Part shown: in pieces, positions 1 through 10,200 of the stretch
Position numbering within the stretch: position 1 is the first letter of the stretch
Layout of the letters: every line of letters begins with the position of its first letter
From: Bacteroidota bacterium
Lineage (GTDB): Bacteria; Bacteroidota; Bacteroidia; Bacteroidales; Lentimicrobiaceae
DNA length: 64,000 nt
Assembly (NCBI GenBank): GCA_009773515.1
Contig: WSXX01000011.1
Location: 62,001-126,000 of the forward strand
Direction: 5' to 3'
Program-made: the position numbers and the translations under genes
The notes under the pieces: model-generated
What the model saw: only the letters and a program-made list of their open reading frames with translations
The model's database searches: none
What the model was told of the DNA's origin: nothing

Positions 1-260
1 ATGGAAGCAAGATCGTTGAACGAAATTCCGGAACCGGAAGCCTGCAACAATTCACCCAAACCTGAAGCCCGCGATTTGGCAATAAAATCAGCAATTGAAC
101 CTGACCGCAGAATGGCAACCGTATTTGCAGGCACTGCATGAGTAAGCGGAAGCACGGGCTGTTTCAGAAATTTATAGGAGGTATAGGCAAACCTGAGTAA
201 GAATACCAATGCAAGGATCAGCAGGGGAATCAGTAAAAGGAGATAGTTTTTTTTCTTCAT
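1..260 (-). CDS. N-terminal fragment of a membrane-anchored protein (truncated by window edge)
   Basis: Reading the minus strand from an ATG at 258-260 gives an open frame of 86 codons to the window edge. It begins MKKKNYLLLLIPLLILALVF, a Lys-rich start followed by one hydrophobic segment (about residues 5-23), as in a membrane anchor or uncleaved signal. After it comes a stretch containing AVPANTVAILRSGSIADF. This layout, an anchor then a P-x-N-T/A-type beta strand, resembles DUF3352-like proteins common in Bacteroidota, but the fragment is too short to be sure. A perfect TAnnTTTG element lies about 20 bases upstream. The C-terminal part lies outside the window. Confidence 0.6.
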   Translation of the reverse strand, partial: MKKKNYLLLLIPLLILALVFLLRFAYTSYKFLKQPVLPLTHAVPANTVAILRSGSIADFIAKSRASGLGELLQASGSGISFNDLAS

Positions 261-279
261 ATCAAAAAGGCAGGAACCT

Positions 280-287
280 CAAATATA
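280..287 (-). promoter_or_regulatory. -7 promoter element of the truncated minus-strand gene
   Basis: On the minus strand this reads TATATTTG, a perfect match to the Bacteroidota -7 consensus TAnnTTTG, 19 bases upstream of the ATG at 260. I see no clear TTTG at the -33 position. Confidence 0.4.
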
Positions 288-613
288 TGCTAAAATAAAC
301 GACCACACTATGTAAAAATCCGAAACTATTCAACAGTCAATTGTTGAAAAACTTCAAGTACATCACCCGGATATTTATTATACTACAAATCAGACAGATA
401 TGAATCATAAGAATTGAATACAGCAGCTCAGTTTCATAACCAGCCCAACCTGACTTAAAGGGATTCTGAAGATAAATATAAAAAGTGACGGCGTTTTTGC
501 TTCATTTCAGGAAGTATATCCCGAAAGAACTTACCAACCCGGATAAATCTGCCCAAACTTAAAAAAGCTGAGATGTATTTTCAGCATTCACTCAGAATAT
601 CAGAAAAAAGCAG

Positions 614-621
614 TAGGTTTG
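614..621 (+). promoter_or_regulatory. -7 promoter element of the outer-membrane protein gene
   Basis: TAGGTTTG matches TAnnTTTG perfectly and ends 28 bases before the ATG at 650. There is no good TTTG 19-21 bases upstream, so support is partial. Confidence 0.35.
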
Positions 622-649
622 ATGTGACAAAACAAAGGAATAAGAAAGT

Positions 650-1534
650 ATGAAGATTAAGATTCAAATGATTGCCATTCTGATGGCATTACTTTTTTCG
701 GGCAAAATAAGCGCACAGAGCAACATATACTCCGATGAGGAAGAATGCAATAATCGCAGTGGGATTGAATACGGAGTCACTGCAGGATTTTATATTCCCG
801 GCAACGGAACAGCAGGTTTCTATTCAGGGAAACCCGGCAATGAAAACAATGCAGAATATATCATGAAAAACAAGTATTGGTATGAAGACATTTACAGACT
901 GACAGGTGCTTACGATACGGTTTTTATAAGGGAGTACCCCGGAAGAATGAGATACAATCCAACCTTCAATTTCGGACTTTTTGTAAAGTATGATATAAAT
1001 TGCCGTAAAGGTTTTTACCTGCAGTTTCATTACGCCAAACTTACTGCAAAAGACATTATTACCTTCGAAGTTGACCCACCCATAGATTTTCTTGCCGAGC
1101 CTGATATCAGGCTATACCCGGTAATCGGAACCGAAGAGCGTAATATGGTTGACCTCGGATTTACTTACGCCTTAGGAAATAATCCGGCTTCGCGGCTGGT
1201 TCTCGGAGGTGGAATAAGTATGAACAATACCCTGGTGAAGGAATCAGTTTTGAGAATTGAGGACAAACCTTTTAATATGGTCAACATTTATTCAGGAGGC
1301 CAATCATTTATTCCCGGAGCTGCACTTCAATCATATGAAATAAGGCAGGGCGGAATTGGTTTTGGAATTTTCGGTACTGTAAGCGGGCGGTTTGAATTTA
1401 GCCCGGCAATTGCGGTTGAACCCGGCGTAGCAGTTTATTACAAGCAAATAAATCTTGAATCTTACAGCGGATTTTATCCACAGTTCAACTTCTTTGTCAA
1501 GCTTTGTTTCCGCGATCTGGTTTCATTTCAATAA
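650..1534 (+). CDS. Putative outer-membrane beta-barrel protein
   Basis: A 294-residue protein with a classical signal peptide (about residues 1-22, ending SGKISA before QSN), so it is predicted to be exported. The mature part shows alternating aromatic and polar strands with many Gly and Tyr (NFGLFVKYDI, FYLQFHYAKL, VEPGVAVYYKQ, FNFFVKLCF), and ends in Phe-rich strands typical of outer-membrane barrels of the OmpW/OMP_b-brl size class. I do not recognise a specific family and give no ligand or function. It is a single-gene unit converging on the rnhB operon; the stops are 31 bases apart. A barrel is inferred from composition and strand pattern only. Confidence 0.6.
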   Translation: MKIKIQMIAILMALLFSGKISAQSNIYSDEEECNNRSGIEYGVTAGFYIPGNGTAGFYSGKPGNENNAEYIMKNKYWYEDIYRLTGAYDTVFIREYPGRMRYNPTFNFGLFVKYDINCRKGFYLQFHYAKLTAKDIITFEVDPPIDFLAEPDIRLYPVIGTEERNMVDLGFTYALGNNPASRLVLGGGISMNNTLVKESVLRIEDKPFNMVNIYSGGQSFIPGAALQSYEIRQGGIGFGIFGTVSGRFEFSPAIAVEPGVAVYYKQINLESYSGFYPQFNFFVKLCFRDLVSFQ

Positions 1535-1565
1535 TAAATAAGGCTACCAAAGCCAGATTATTCGC

Positions 1566-2168
1566 TCACTTCAGATCAAGTTTAAGTTGTTCGCTCACAT
1601 TAAAAGTCAGGCGGTTCCAGGGTGTGAGTCCGAATTTGGCAATTGCTTTTCTGTGAAATGCTGTCGGATAGCCCATATTCTTGTTCCAGCCATATTCAGG
1701 AAACTCTTGATGCAGCGCTTTCATAAATTCATCGCGATGCGTTTTGGCAAGTATTGATGCAGCAGCAATTGACATATAAATTCCGTCTCCTTTAATGATG
1801 CATTGATGGTTTATCCCTGAATAAGGCGTAAAACGATTTCCATCAATCAACAACAATCCGGGTTTCGGATTAAGCTGATCTATAGCCAGATGCATTGCCA
1901 GAAAAGATGCTTTAAGAATATTGATGCGATCTATTAGTTCCGGGCCAACCTGTGCAACATGCCATTGGATGGCATCCTTTTCTATCTGAACCCTGAGTTT
2001 TTCGCGCTGAAGAGCTGTTAATTTTTTGGAATCATTAAGCTGGGAATTATGATAATCAGGCGGCAAAATCACTGCTGCAGCAAATACAGGACCAGCCAGA
2101 CAGCCTCGGCCGGCTTCATCGCAGCCGGCTTCTGTAATTCCGTTATCTGAAAAAACAGATTTTAACAT
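1566..2168 (-). CDS. rnhB: Ribonuclease HII
   Basis: A 200-residue enzyme that cleaves the RNA strand of RNA-DNA hybrids and starts removal of misincorporated ribonucleotides from DNA. The RNase HII signature is clear: AGCDEAGRG near the N-terminus (acidic residues D17 and E18), LLLIDGNRF (D109) and SIAAASILAKTHRDE (D146), together the expected four-carboxylate metal site. The length is normal for the family. The gene follows the membrane-protein gene with one base between stop and start, and that gene follows purD by four bases, so the three probably form one transcript. This combination says little about function beyond housekeeping. Cytoplasmic. Confidence 0.95.
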   Translation of the reverse strand: MLKSVFSDNGITEAGCDEAGRGCLAGPVFAAAVILPPDYHNSQLNDSKKLTALQREKLRVQIEKDAIQWHVAQVGPELIDRINILKASFLAMHLAIDQLNPKPGLLLIDGNRFTPYSGINHQCIIKGDGIYMSIAAASILAKTHRDEFMKALHQEFPEYGWNKNMGYPTAFHRKAIAKFGLTPWNRLTFNVSEQLKLDLK

Positions 2169-2169
2169 A

Positions 2170-3153
2170 TCAGACTCCTATCCTTATCAACAAAATTAAT
2201 GCGATAAAAATAAAAAACAGGAAATCGAAGATCCGTGATTTACGTCGATAGACAATCAAATGGGTCATGAACTGCGAAAGTGGAAGTAAAGCCAACGGAA
2301 GCCAGAATCCGGCAGCCTGACCGGAAAGAAACATAGCAGCTAAAACAACCCAGAAAAAATGCAGATTCAGCCACATTTTTTTTCTTATGGCAATCACTCT
2401 TTCGCCGGTATCAGAGATAAATCCACCGATTGAAAAAATTAAAATCAAAACCAGAACTGCAATAACAGCGTAATCCAGAGAACTGCTTACCGAATAATTT
2501 ATCCTGAAGTTCATAAAGAACATACGATACCTTTCAAGTTCATCAAGCAGGCCATCGGTAAGAAAAAGATACACCGCATAATAAAAGTAAGGCACCATCA
2601 AACCAATCAGCGAAATTACCCACTCCCGCCAGGTGGCAATGCGAAGCGTGAAAAATCCAAACCACACAAAGAACATAAAAACAATGGCCTGGGGAACAAT
2701 CAAAGAGGCAAACGAAAGTGAAATGGTGGCATTTAAAACCTTCGCATATGCCTGATGTTCAGAATACATCCTGAAAATATTAACCAGCGTATTCAGAAGA
2801 AGCAAAGTAACTGCAAGTAATACAACCGGGCTGGTTGAATTGTCTTTGGTAAGTAAAAATCCGCTAAAAATCACCAGCAGAAACAAACTTTGTTTAGGGA
2901 TTAATTCATGCCTGATCAGCAGATTATTAAAAAGAAAACCAGCAGATAAAAGCAATGCGGCTCCGGCAATCTGAATCCAGAGTACATCAGAAGGAAGCAG
3001 ATTATTAAGTGTTCTGAAAGCTGTAATATCAAGAAAAGCAGTGTACTCAAATCCAAGATCTGGTAAGGGAGTAAAAACAACCAACAGAAAAGCAATCAGT
3101 ATCATTACCGATTGCAAAAAAAATCCTGCTTCTGAAATTTTCTTTAGGATCAT
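2170..3153 (-). CDS. Polytopic inner-membrane protein, unknown function (possibly DUF6427-like)
   Basis: A 327-residue protein made almost entirely of hydrophobic helices: about nine to ten segments can be counted, starting with FFLQSVMILIAFLLVVF and ending with FDFLFFIFIALILLIRIGV. Short charged loops such as RIATWREW separate them. No catalytic motif is visible. Size, position and composition fit the poorly characterised Bacteroidota membrane family DUF6427, but I cannot verify this without a profile search. It sits between purD (4 bases upstream) and rnhB (1 base downstream) in one apparent operon. I infer an integral inner-membrane location and propose no function. Confidence 0.75.
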   Translation of the reverse strand: MILKKISEAGFFLQSVMILIAFLLVVFTPLPDLGFEYTAFLDITAFRTLNNLLPSDVLWIQIAGAALLLSAGFLFNNLLIRHELIPKQSLFLLVIFSGFLLTKDNSTSPVVLLAVTLLLLNTLVNIFRMYSEHQAYAKVLNATISLSFASLIVPQAIVFMFFVWFGFFTLRIATWREWVISLIGLMVPYFYYAVYLFLTDGLLDELERYRMFFMNFRINYSVSSSLDYAVIAVLVLILIFSIGGFISDTGERVIAIRKKMWLNLHFFWVVLAAMFLSGQAAGFWLPLALLPLSQFMTHLIVYRRKSRIFDFLFFIFIALILLIRIGV

Positions 3154-3157
3154 CAGA

Positions 3158-4441
3158 CTAATTCACGACATCAAGACCAATATCGGTTCTGTATGTTTTT
3201 CCCAGATAATCAACCTTCGCCGCTGCTTTGTAAGACAAATCGCGCGCTTCGGTTATACTTGCACCAAGGCTTGTAATGGCAATAACCCTGCCTCCGGAAG
3301 TAACAACACCTTCACCTGACTGATCAGAAGTTGTACCGGCATGAAATACCAGGCTGTCAGCAACCTTATTTAATGAAGTAATTTCAAGTCCTTTGGGATA
3401 ATCACCGGGGTAACCGGCAGAAACCAGCATTACAGTAAGCGCATGGCGGTTATCAGTTTCGATAGTATGATTGCGGAGCGTTCCATTATTGAGTGAAGTC
3501 AGCACTTCGAGCAGATCAGTTTTAATGCGCGGAATAATCGTTTCCGTTTCCGGATCTCCAAGCCTGACATTATATTCTATCACAAAAGGATCACCATTAA
3601 CCTTGATAAGTCCAAAGAAAACAAATCCCTTGTAATCTATACCTTCAATTTTCAGTCCGTTGATGGTTGGATTGATCACACGATCAACAACTTTTTGCAT
3701 AAATGCTTCATCGGCAAAAGGAACAGGAGAAACAGCCCCCATTCCACCTGTATTCGGACCAGTATCTCCATTTCCGATGCGTTTATAGTCCTTGGCTTCA
3801 GGAAGTAATTTCCAGGTATTTCCATCGGTAATAACAAAAACTGACAGTTCAATTCCATTCAGAAATTCTTCGATAACTACTTTTTCTGAAGCTTTGCCAA
3901 ATCTGGAATTTATGAGCATATCATCAAGTTCAGCTTCGGCTTCAACAAGTGAATTACAAATTATTACTCCTTTGCCCGCAGCCAATCCATCTGCTTTCAG
4001 CACATAAGGAGGTCTTAAAGCGGACAGAAACGCTTTTCCTGCCTGAATTTCAGCACTTGTAAAAGTACGTGAAGCGGCTGTTGGAATGCCATTGCGCTTC
4101 ATAAATGCTTTGGCAAAATCCTTGCTTCCTTCCAGTTGAGCACCCAGTTTTGAAGGACCTACCACCGGAATGTGCCTGATCAGTGCATCCAATTTAAAGA
4201 AATCATAAATTCCGTTTACCAATGGTTCTTCTGGCCCAACAACTACCAGGTCGATCTCTTTTTTAAGTACCGTTGATTTTATACCTTCAAAATCATTGAC
4301 ACTCAAAGGTATATTGGTTCCTAATGATGAAGTACCCGCGTTGCCGGGTGCAATAAAGAGTTGATTCAACAGAGGGCTTTGCGAAAATTTCCAGGCCAAA
4401 GCATGCTCCCGACCACCTGATCCCAATATCAATACATTCAT
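3158..4441 (-). CDS. purD: Phosphoribosylamine-glycine ligase
   Basis: The ATP-dependent ligase that joins glycine to 5-phosphoribosylamine, second step of de novo purine synthesis. The protein starts MNVLILGSGGREHALAWK, the typical GARS N-domain, followed by the ATP-grasp domain with VLKADGLAAGKGVIICN, GPNTGGMGAVSP and the metal-binding EYNVRLGDPETE. I take the ATG at 4439-4441 (427 residues) because the family motif starts right there; an upstream in-frame start would add 20 unrelated residues. A near-consensus -7 element (TTACTTTG on the minus strand, 4460-4467) lies 18 bases upstream and supports this choice. First gene of the purD / membrane protein / rnhB run. Cytoplasmic; length is normal. 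Confidence 0.96.
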   Translation of the reverse strand: MNVLILGSGGREHALAWKFSQSPLLNQLFIAPGNAGTSSLGTNIPLSVNDFEGIKSTVLKKEIDLVVVGPEEPLVNGIYDFFKLDALIRHIPVVGPSKLGAQLEGSKDFAKAFMKRNGIPTAASRTFTSAEIQAGKAFLSALRPPYVLKADGLAAGKGVIICNSLVEAEAELDDMLINSRFGKASEKVVIEEFLNGIELSVFVITDGNTWKLLPEAKDYKRIGNGDTGPNTGGMGAVSPVPFADEAFMQKVVDRVINPTINGLKIEGIDYKGFVFFGLIKVNGDPFVIEYNVRLGDPETETIIPRIKTDLLEVLTSLNNGTLRNHTIETDNRHALTVMLVSAGYPGDYPKGLEITSLNKVADSLVFHAGTTSDQSGEGVVTSGGRVIAITSLGASITEARDLSYKAAAKVDYLGKTYRTDIGLDVVN

Positions 4442-4550
4442 GATTCCGGTATTTTTATGCAAAGTAACGAAATTAAATGCCAAACCCGTCAGCAAGTGCA
4501 AATCATTAAAGCTAAATAAAAATTGATATAGAAATCTTATGCCTTAATTC

Positions 4551-4640
4551 CGCAGGAATATCGATGACCCTGAGAAAGTCAAAGCTAGACTTGATCTTGC
4601 CTTGTTTTTGCAAAACGTTAGCTTTCAACAAGTCAAATCT
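4551..4640. repeat. Dispersed repeat, copy A (partner at 45.1 kb)
   Basis: Non-coding segment between the purD start and the fusA terminator. Its last 52 bases (4589-4640) match 45135-45186 at 44 of 52 positions, including the 19-base block CTTGTTTTTGCAAAACGTT. The copies also share CGCA(G/A)GAATATCG at their left ends. In this copy only a 6-base outer stem is left (GACTTG 4588-4593, CAAGTC 4629-4634). I do not recognise a named element. Confidence 0.7.
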
Positions 4641-4661
4641 TTCAAGCAGTTTTTAGGTTGT

Positions 4662-4688
4662 AAAAAAAAAAGCCCCCGAACGGAGGCT
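4662..4688 (-). terminator. Intrinsic terminator of the EF-G gene
   Basis: Hairpin at 4671-4688 (AGCCCCCG against CGGAGGCT, one mismatch) followed on the minus strand by nine or more Ts (4662-4670). It lies 17 bases past the fusA stop and separates fusA from purD. A T run on the plus side also makes it potentially bidirectional. Confidence 0.85.
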
Positions 4689-4704
4689 TTTTTTTATCAC
4701 AATA

Positions 4705-6786
4705 TTATTTATTGGCTTCTAACCTCTTTTTCTCAGCAAGTTTTTTCAATACTTCATCCTGAATGGCTTTACTTACAGGCATATACTGATAAAACTCCAT
4801 TGAATAGTTGGCACGTCCACTTGAGAGATTCCTCAAAGAAGTGGAATAACCGAACATTTCCTGAAGAGGAACAAATCCGTTGAGTTTTTGTGAACCTTTA
4901 CGATGGCGGCGCATTGACTCAATCTTTCCGCGGCGTTTGGTCAGGTTACCAACAATATCTCCGATATAATCATCAGGAGTATTGATTTCTATCTTCATAA
5001 CCGGTTCGAGAAGAATTGGGCTGGCTTTCATAAAACCTTGCTTGAAGCAGATTGAACCACAAATCTGGAACGCAAAATCTGAAGAATCCACCGGGTGGAA
5101 TTGACCGTCGAGAAGTACAACTTTAACGTCAACCACAGGGAAACCGGCAAGTACACCATCAGCAAGCGTCTTAATAATTCCTTTATTAACAGAAGGAATA
5201 TATTCGCCAGGGATTGAACCGCCTTTGATTTTATCAACAAACTCATATCCTTTGCCTTCGTTAGGCTCAATACGCATGAGAGTTTGAGCAAACTGACCAC
5301 GACCACCCGATTGTTTTGAGTGACGGTATTCAGCCTCAACCTCCATTGAAATAGTTTCGCGGAATGCAACAGCTGGCTCACCAACCACAACATCAACGCC
5401 AAATTCATGTTTCAGGCGATCAACAATAATTTCAAGGTGCAGCTCACCCATTCCGGAAATCACAGTCTCCTCAGTTTCTTCATCAAAACGTGCATGGAAT
5501 GAAGGATCTTCATTTACAAGTTTCGAAAGTGCTTCGCCGAGTTTGCTTTGTTCTTTGCGGGTTACCGGATTGATTTTCATCTCGATAACACTGGGTGGAA
5601 TATGGATATTCTCCAGATAAAGCTGGTGCTCCATATCGCAAAGGGTGTCGCCGGTTTTGGTAAGTTTCATACCAATCAGTGCAACGATATCACCAGGACC
5701 GGCTTCGCCAACCTCTTCCCTGTCTTTGGCTCTGATTTTTAAAATTCTTCCAACACGCTCTGGTTTACCCTTGGTTGAATTCATAACCTGCATACCACTC
5801 TTCAGTGTGCCTGAATAAACCCTCACAAATGTTTGCTGACCTACGTAAGGATCATGAATTAACTTGAATGCCAATGCTGAGAAAGGCTCTTTGGGCGAAG
5901 GATTACGGTGACGTGCTTTTTCCGGATCATCAACATCCAAACCAACTACGGCTCCGATATCAACCGGTGAAGGCAAATAATCTACAACGGCATCAAGCAA
6001 TTGAGTAATTCCTTTATTTTTATAAGCAGCACCACAAAAAACAGGGGTAATCAGTAACTTTAAAGTTGCATCGCGGGCGGCAGACATAAGCAGTTCAAGG
6101 GGAACCTCTTTATCTTCAAGGAAAAGATTGAGTATTTCTTCGTTAAAATCGGCAAGTTTCTCAATAAGCTGCTGCCTGTATTCGTAGGCCAAAGCATGAT
6201 GTTCCTCAGGAATCTCAAGAATAATAGTCTCGGCATCCTTAAAGGTCAGCATTTTGAAGTGGATCAGGTCAAGAATACCACGAAATTCTTCTTCCTGGCC
6301 AATTGGCAATTGAAAAGCAACAGCACGGGCATCAAGATGCTCGTTCATTTGCCTGATAACCTCCAGATAATCAGCACCAGTACGATCAATTTTATTTACA
6401 AAAGCAACACGCGGAACTTTATACCGTTCAGCCTGATTCCATACGGTTTCGCTTTGAGGTTCAACACCACCTACAGCACAAAACAGAGCAACCATACCAT
6501 CAATTACCCTGAGCGAACGCTCAACTTCTACTGTAAAGTCAACGTGGCCCGGAGTGTCGATAATATTAATATTGTAGCCATTCCATGTACAACTGATGGC
6601 TGCTGAAGCGATGGTAATACCACGTTCCTGCTCCTGTTTCATAAAGTCCATAGTTGACTGACCATCATGCGTTTCGCCCATTTTCCGGTTTACACCGGTA
6701 AAGAAAAGAAGTCGTTCTGTTGTTGTGGTCTTGCCTGCATCAATATGCGCGGCTATTCCGATGTTTCTAAGTTTGTTTAATGTCAT
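4705..6786 (-). CDS. fusA: Elongation factor G (possibly a second, paralogous EF-G)
   Basis: A 693-residue translational GTPase that drives ribosome translocation. All G motifs are visible: P-loop AHIDAGKT (13-20), QERGITI, DTPGHVDF, NKID, and CGAAYKNKG where most EF-Gs have CGSA. Domains II-V follow, with ISGMGELHLE and the C-terminal fold ending AGY/FGYSTSLRNLSSGRANYSMEF. The gene stands alone: no rpsL, rpsG or tuf nearby, a terminator directly after it and a long leader before it. Because the main Bacteroidota fusA normally sits in the str operon, this may be an EF-G paralogue; that is inference. A 21-base leader motif is shared with rpsA. Bacteroides EF-G2 is a precedent for a second EF-G with a starvation role, but here the GTPase motifs look intact. 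Confidence 0.9.
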   Translation of the reverse strand: MTLNKLRNIGIAAHIDAGKTTTTERLLFFTGVNRKMGETHDGQSTMDFMKQEQERGITIASAAISCTWNGYNINIIDTPGHVDFTVEVERSLRVIDGMVALFCAVGGVEPQSETVWNQAERYKVPRVAFVNKIDRTGADYLEVIRQMNEHLDARAVAFQLPIGQEEEFRGILDLIHFKMLTFKDAETIILEIPEEHHALAYEYRQQLIEKLADFNEEILNLFLEDKEVPLELLMSAARDATLKLLITPVFCGAAYKNKGITQLLDAVVDYLPSPVDIGAVVGLDVDDPEKARHRNPSPKEPFSALAFKLIHDPYVGQQTFVRVYSGTLKSGMQVMNSTKGKPERVGRILKIRAKDREEVGEAGPGDIVALIGMKLTKTGDTLCDMEHQLYLENIHIPPSVIEMKINPVTRKEQSKLGEALSKLVNEDPSFHARFDEETEETVISGMGELHLEIIVDRLKHEFGVDVVVGEPAVAFRETISMEVEAEYRHSKQSGGRGQFAQTLMRIEPNEGKGYEFVDKIKGGSIPGEYIPSVNKGIIKTLADGVLAGFPVVDVKVVLLDGQFHPVDSSDFAFQICGSICFKQGFMKASPILLEPVMKIEINTPDDYIGDIVGNLTKRRGKIESMRRHRKGSQKLNGFVPLQEMFGYSTSLRNLSSGRANYSMEFYQYMPVSKAIQDEVLKKLAEKKRLEANK

Positions 6787-6839
6787 GATTAATTAAGTGT
6801 GAAATTATTATTCCGGGCTGGCAAAAGAAATACAATTAC

Positions 6840-6860
6840 ATCACCTTTTGATTATCAACA
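6840..6860 (-). promoter_or_regulatory. Leader motif shared with the rpsA leader
   Basis: On the minus strand: TGTTGATAATCAAAAGGTGA then T, lying in the 5' leader of the EF-G gene, 53 bases upstream of the ATG. The same string, one A shorter, is in the rpsA leader at 18674-18693. Its core TTGATAATCAA is an 11-base palindrome. ACCT/AGGT at the ends (6843-6863) can also pair. Function unknown; DNA operator or RNA element are both possible. Confidence 0.6.
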
Positions 6861-6918
6861 GGTTAATTAATTGTTAAATCTGATAGCAGGGAACAAAAAG
6901 GCAGCCTGAAACGGGCGG

Positions 6919-6926
6919 CAAAATTA
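6919..6926 (-). promoter_or_regulatory. -7 promoter element of the EF-G gene
   Basis: Minus strand TAATTTTG, a perfect TAnnTTTG, followed by a C/G-rich start region (CCGCCCG). It predicts a leader of about 125 bases. The -33 element is weak. The rest of the gap up to 7270 (about 340 bases) is AT-rich, with no gene or strong structure that I can see; the promoter of the plus-strand kinase must be there but I could not identify it. Confidence 0.5.
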
Positions 6927-7270
6927 CAAAAAAAATTAACTCATTAAAGGACTTATAAAAAATATATTTAATAATGTTAAAGATACCGGGCAAGAGGTAA
7001 TTCAAAGAACAGATTCGAAATAACTAAAAATCAGACACCATGTAACCTCTTCATTATCAGAAAGAAACTTCACGCACTTATTGTATGTGTAACATATCAG
7101 GGTTTAACACAAAAAAAATAACTTATTCTTAACATTTCACCATTACAATGAAGCAAATAAACCATTAATAATATTGATGATAAATAAGGTGAATTTTAAT
7201 GGGTTTCAACATCCATTAAAAACTTGTTTTACAATCTTGCAGAGTCAGAATACACTAAATCTCTGAGTTT

Positions 7271-10200
7271 ATGAATTATAATGTAAATCCGGGTAACGAG
7301 CTGGAATATTTAAGGGCAAGAGTGAGCCAGCTTGAAGAAGCATTGAACAAGCAGAATATCATCGTAAAATATCCGACAAGCGGATTGGATGATTCGGTTT
7401 TTCCACATCTCATAAATTCGATAGGAGATTTTGTAGTTATCACAGATGACAATGGTAAAATCCTGTATATAAATCAGGCCATAACCGATAAGTTCGGGTA
7501 TACCCACGAAGAGTTAATAGGTGCCAATGCAGGAATATTTATTGATCCTGCATCCAGATCATCTTTAGGCCCCGAAATTCTATCTGCTACATCAAACGGC
7601 GCCTGGCATGGCGAACTCGATAACTTAACCAAAGATGGGAAAAAATTCAGATCATCCTTAAAAACATCGGGATTTAAAACAGCTTCAGGCGAATCTTATT
7701 TTATTGCCATTTCTCATGATATATCGAGAAGCTATGTAGCTGAACAAAATCTGCTGATTGAGCGGGAACTGCTTCAGAATCTGATGGATTCCATGCCTGA
7801 TTCCATATATTTTAAAGATGAAAACAGCAAATTTACAAGGATCAATAAAGTTCAGGCAGATATTCTCGGGCTTGAATCTCCTGAAGATGCGCTGGGTCTA
7901 AGTGATTCCGATTTTTTTGAAGAAGTTCATGCCAGAGAAGCACTTGAAGATGAATTAAATATCATTAAGACAGGCAAACCGCTGATTGCCAAACCTGAAT
8001 TCATCAGAATAGCGGATGGCACATACAAATGGGTCTCGGCCAGCAAAGCACCATACATGGACACATCCGGTAAAATTACCGGAATTATGGGTATCAGCAG
8101 AGACATTACAGCTGAGCGATTGGCTTTGCAGCGTCTTTCTGAAAATGAAGCCCTTCTTGAAGGTGTAATAGACGGAATGTCTGACATGGTGATCATTCGC
8201 GACCTAAGCCTGAAACCGATCAGGTTGAATACAGCTGCCCGGGAATTCTTCAGAATTGAAGAAGAAAAGTCAATACAATCCAAGAAAAACAATGTTCTTG
8301 AATTACTCACAAGCACAAGAAATGCACAAAATGCCATTAATTCAAGGGCACCGCAAATCTGCGAAACCAGCGACGCTAAATTCAACAGGTGCTTTGAATG
8401 CAGAACCACTCCTGTAACTGACCGGAATAATGAAATATTTCTGATTATTGAACAAATCAGAGACATTTCAGAAAAGAAAAAATCGAGCAATGCACTTACA
8501 GAACTCTACAACAGGTTTACACAAATAACCTCACAACTGCCGGGCATGGTATATCAGTTTGTCAGAAAACCCGACAAAACTTTTGAGTTGCCATATGCCA
8601 ACAGTTATATTGAAGAGCTTTTCAGTTATAGCCTCTCTGAAATTCAGCAAAACCCTGAATTGCTATTTGAGAATGTTCATACCGATGATCTTGAAAATTT
8701 GATGGCAGCAATAAATGATTCTGCTAATAATCTTACCCCATGGATCGCAGAATTCAGGGTCAACCATCTCACAAAAGGACTTATGTGGCTTGGGGGCAGC
8801 TCAACACCTGTGCAAAAAGACGATGGCAGTATTATCTGGCATGGCTTTTTAACCAACATCACAAGAGACAAACAGGCAGAACATGATATCAAGGAAACCC
8901 ACAAAAACCTTGAAGCGACACTAAAAGCAATTCCTGATCTTTTATTTGAGCTCGACGAAGAAGGTGTTATTTATGATTATCATGCTCCATCTGAAAACAT
9001 GCTTTATTCAAAATCGGAAACTTTTATTAATCGAAAAGTCTCAGAAATACTTCCTGCAGAACCTTGCAATCAGATTTTCAAAGCAATAAAAGAAGCTGAT
9101 GAAAATGGTTCTTCCAAGGGAATTCAGTATGAACTTTCAGATGGGAATAAAAATTTATGGTTCGAGCTTAACATTTCCATTAAGGAAATAACTCCTGAAG
9201 GGAAGCGTTTTATTGCGCTTGTAAGAGACACTACTTCCCGAAAGTATGCTGAACTTCAGCTTGAGCACCAAAGCAGGGTTCTTGAAAGCGCAGCCCACGC
9301 GACCACAATCCTGCTGATTGAGGAAGATTCTTCAGTTGCCATAAACAAAGCTTTTGAAATAATCGGCAATGCTTTGCAATCCGACAGAATCTATCTTTTC
9401 GAATATCACAACGAGACTTCTGATCCTGACGGCAGACTTATAAGTCAACGATATGAATGGTGCCCTCCCGGCATAGAGCCTCAGTTGCACAATCCGGATT
9501 TGCAAAATCTCCCGGCTGATTTTATTCCAAGATGGAATGAGCTGTTCAACCAAGGACTTCCGGTTACTGGTTTTGTAAAGGATTTTCCAGAAAACGAAAG
9601 AAGTATTCTGGAGCCACAGGACATTATTTCACTACTGGTTGTTCCGGTTTTTGTTGGTGAAGATCTTTTTGGTTTTGTGGGATTTGACGATTGCACCAAA
9701 GGGTATTTATGGACTCAATCAGAATCATTGATACTTCAAAGCCTTGCATCAGGAATAGGAAGTGCAATCTTGAGGAAAAGAGCAGCAGAAAAGCTTCTAT
9801 TCAGCGAAAACAGATTCAGGGTATTGTACCAGGAGTCGCCTATCGGACTAATGTTATCTGATCAGGATGGTTTGATTCTGGACACCAATAAAGCTTTCAG
9901 AAAAATTCTTGACTGCGATGGCATTAATACACTCAACAATTCATTTCACAAATTAATTCCTGAACAATTTACAATAGTCAAAGAAATAGCCATCAATGAA
10001 CTGAAACGAACAGGTGCTGCCGGACCGATTGAAATCAGATTACTTACTCAAAAGGGAGCTGAAATTCCTGTATTGATGAGCCTGATGCTTGTGCGAGATC
10101 TTGATCAGAAACCAAGGGTATGGGCGATTATTGAGGACACTTCAGAACGCAAGAAATTTGAATCAGACCTGATTAAAGCCCGTGATGAGGCCACCAGAGC

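Larger units (their letters stand above)
261..649. other. Intergenic region with one small inverted repeat
   Basis: No convincing gene in about 390 bases between two divergent genes. The only structure I see is a perfect 7-base inverted repeat, TTCAACA (329-335) and TGTTGAA (342-348) with a 6-base loop. It lies between the two divergent promoters and could be an operator or chance. Confidence 0.4.

Noticed and set aside
3158-4501. A longer PurD start at 4501
   Set aside because: The family begins at the Rossmann motif NVLILGSGGREHA, and the predicted -7 element lies inside the extra 20 codons.
6840-6860. TTATCAACA in the fusA and rpsA leaders as DnaA boxes or a replication origin
   Set aside because: One near-match each, no cluster, no AT-rich unwinding element and no dnaA or dnaN in the window.
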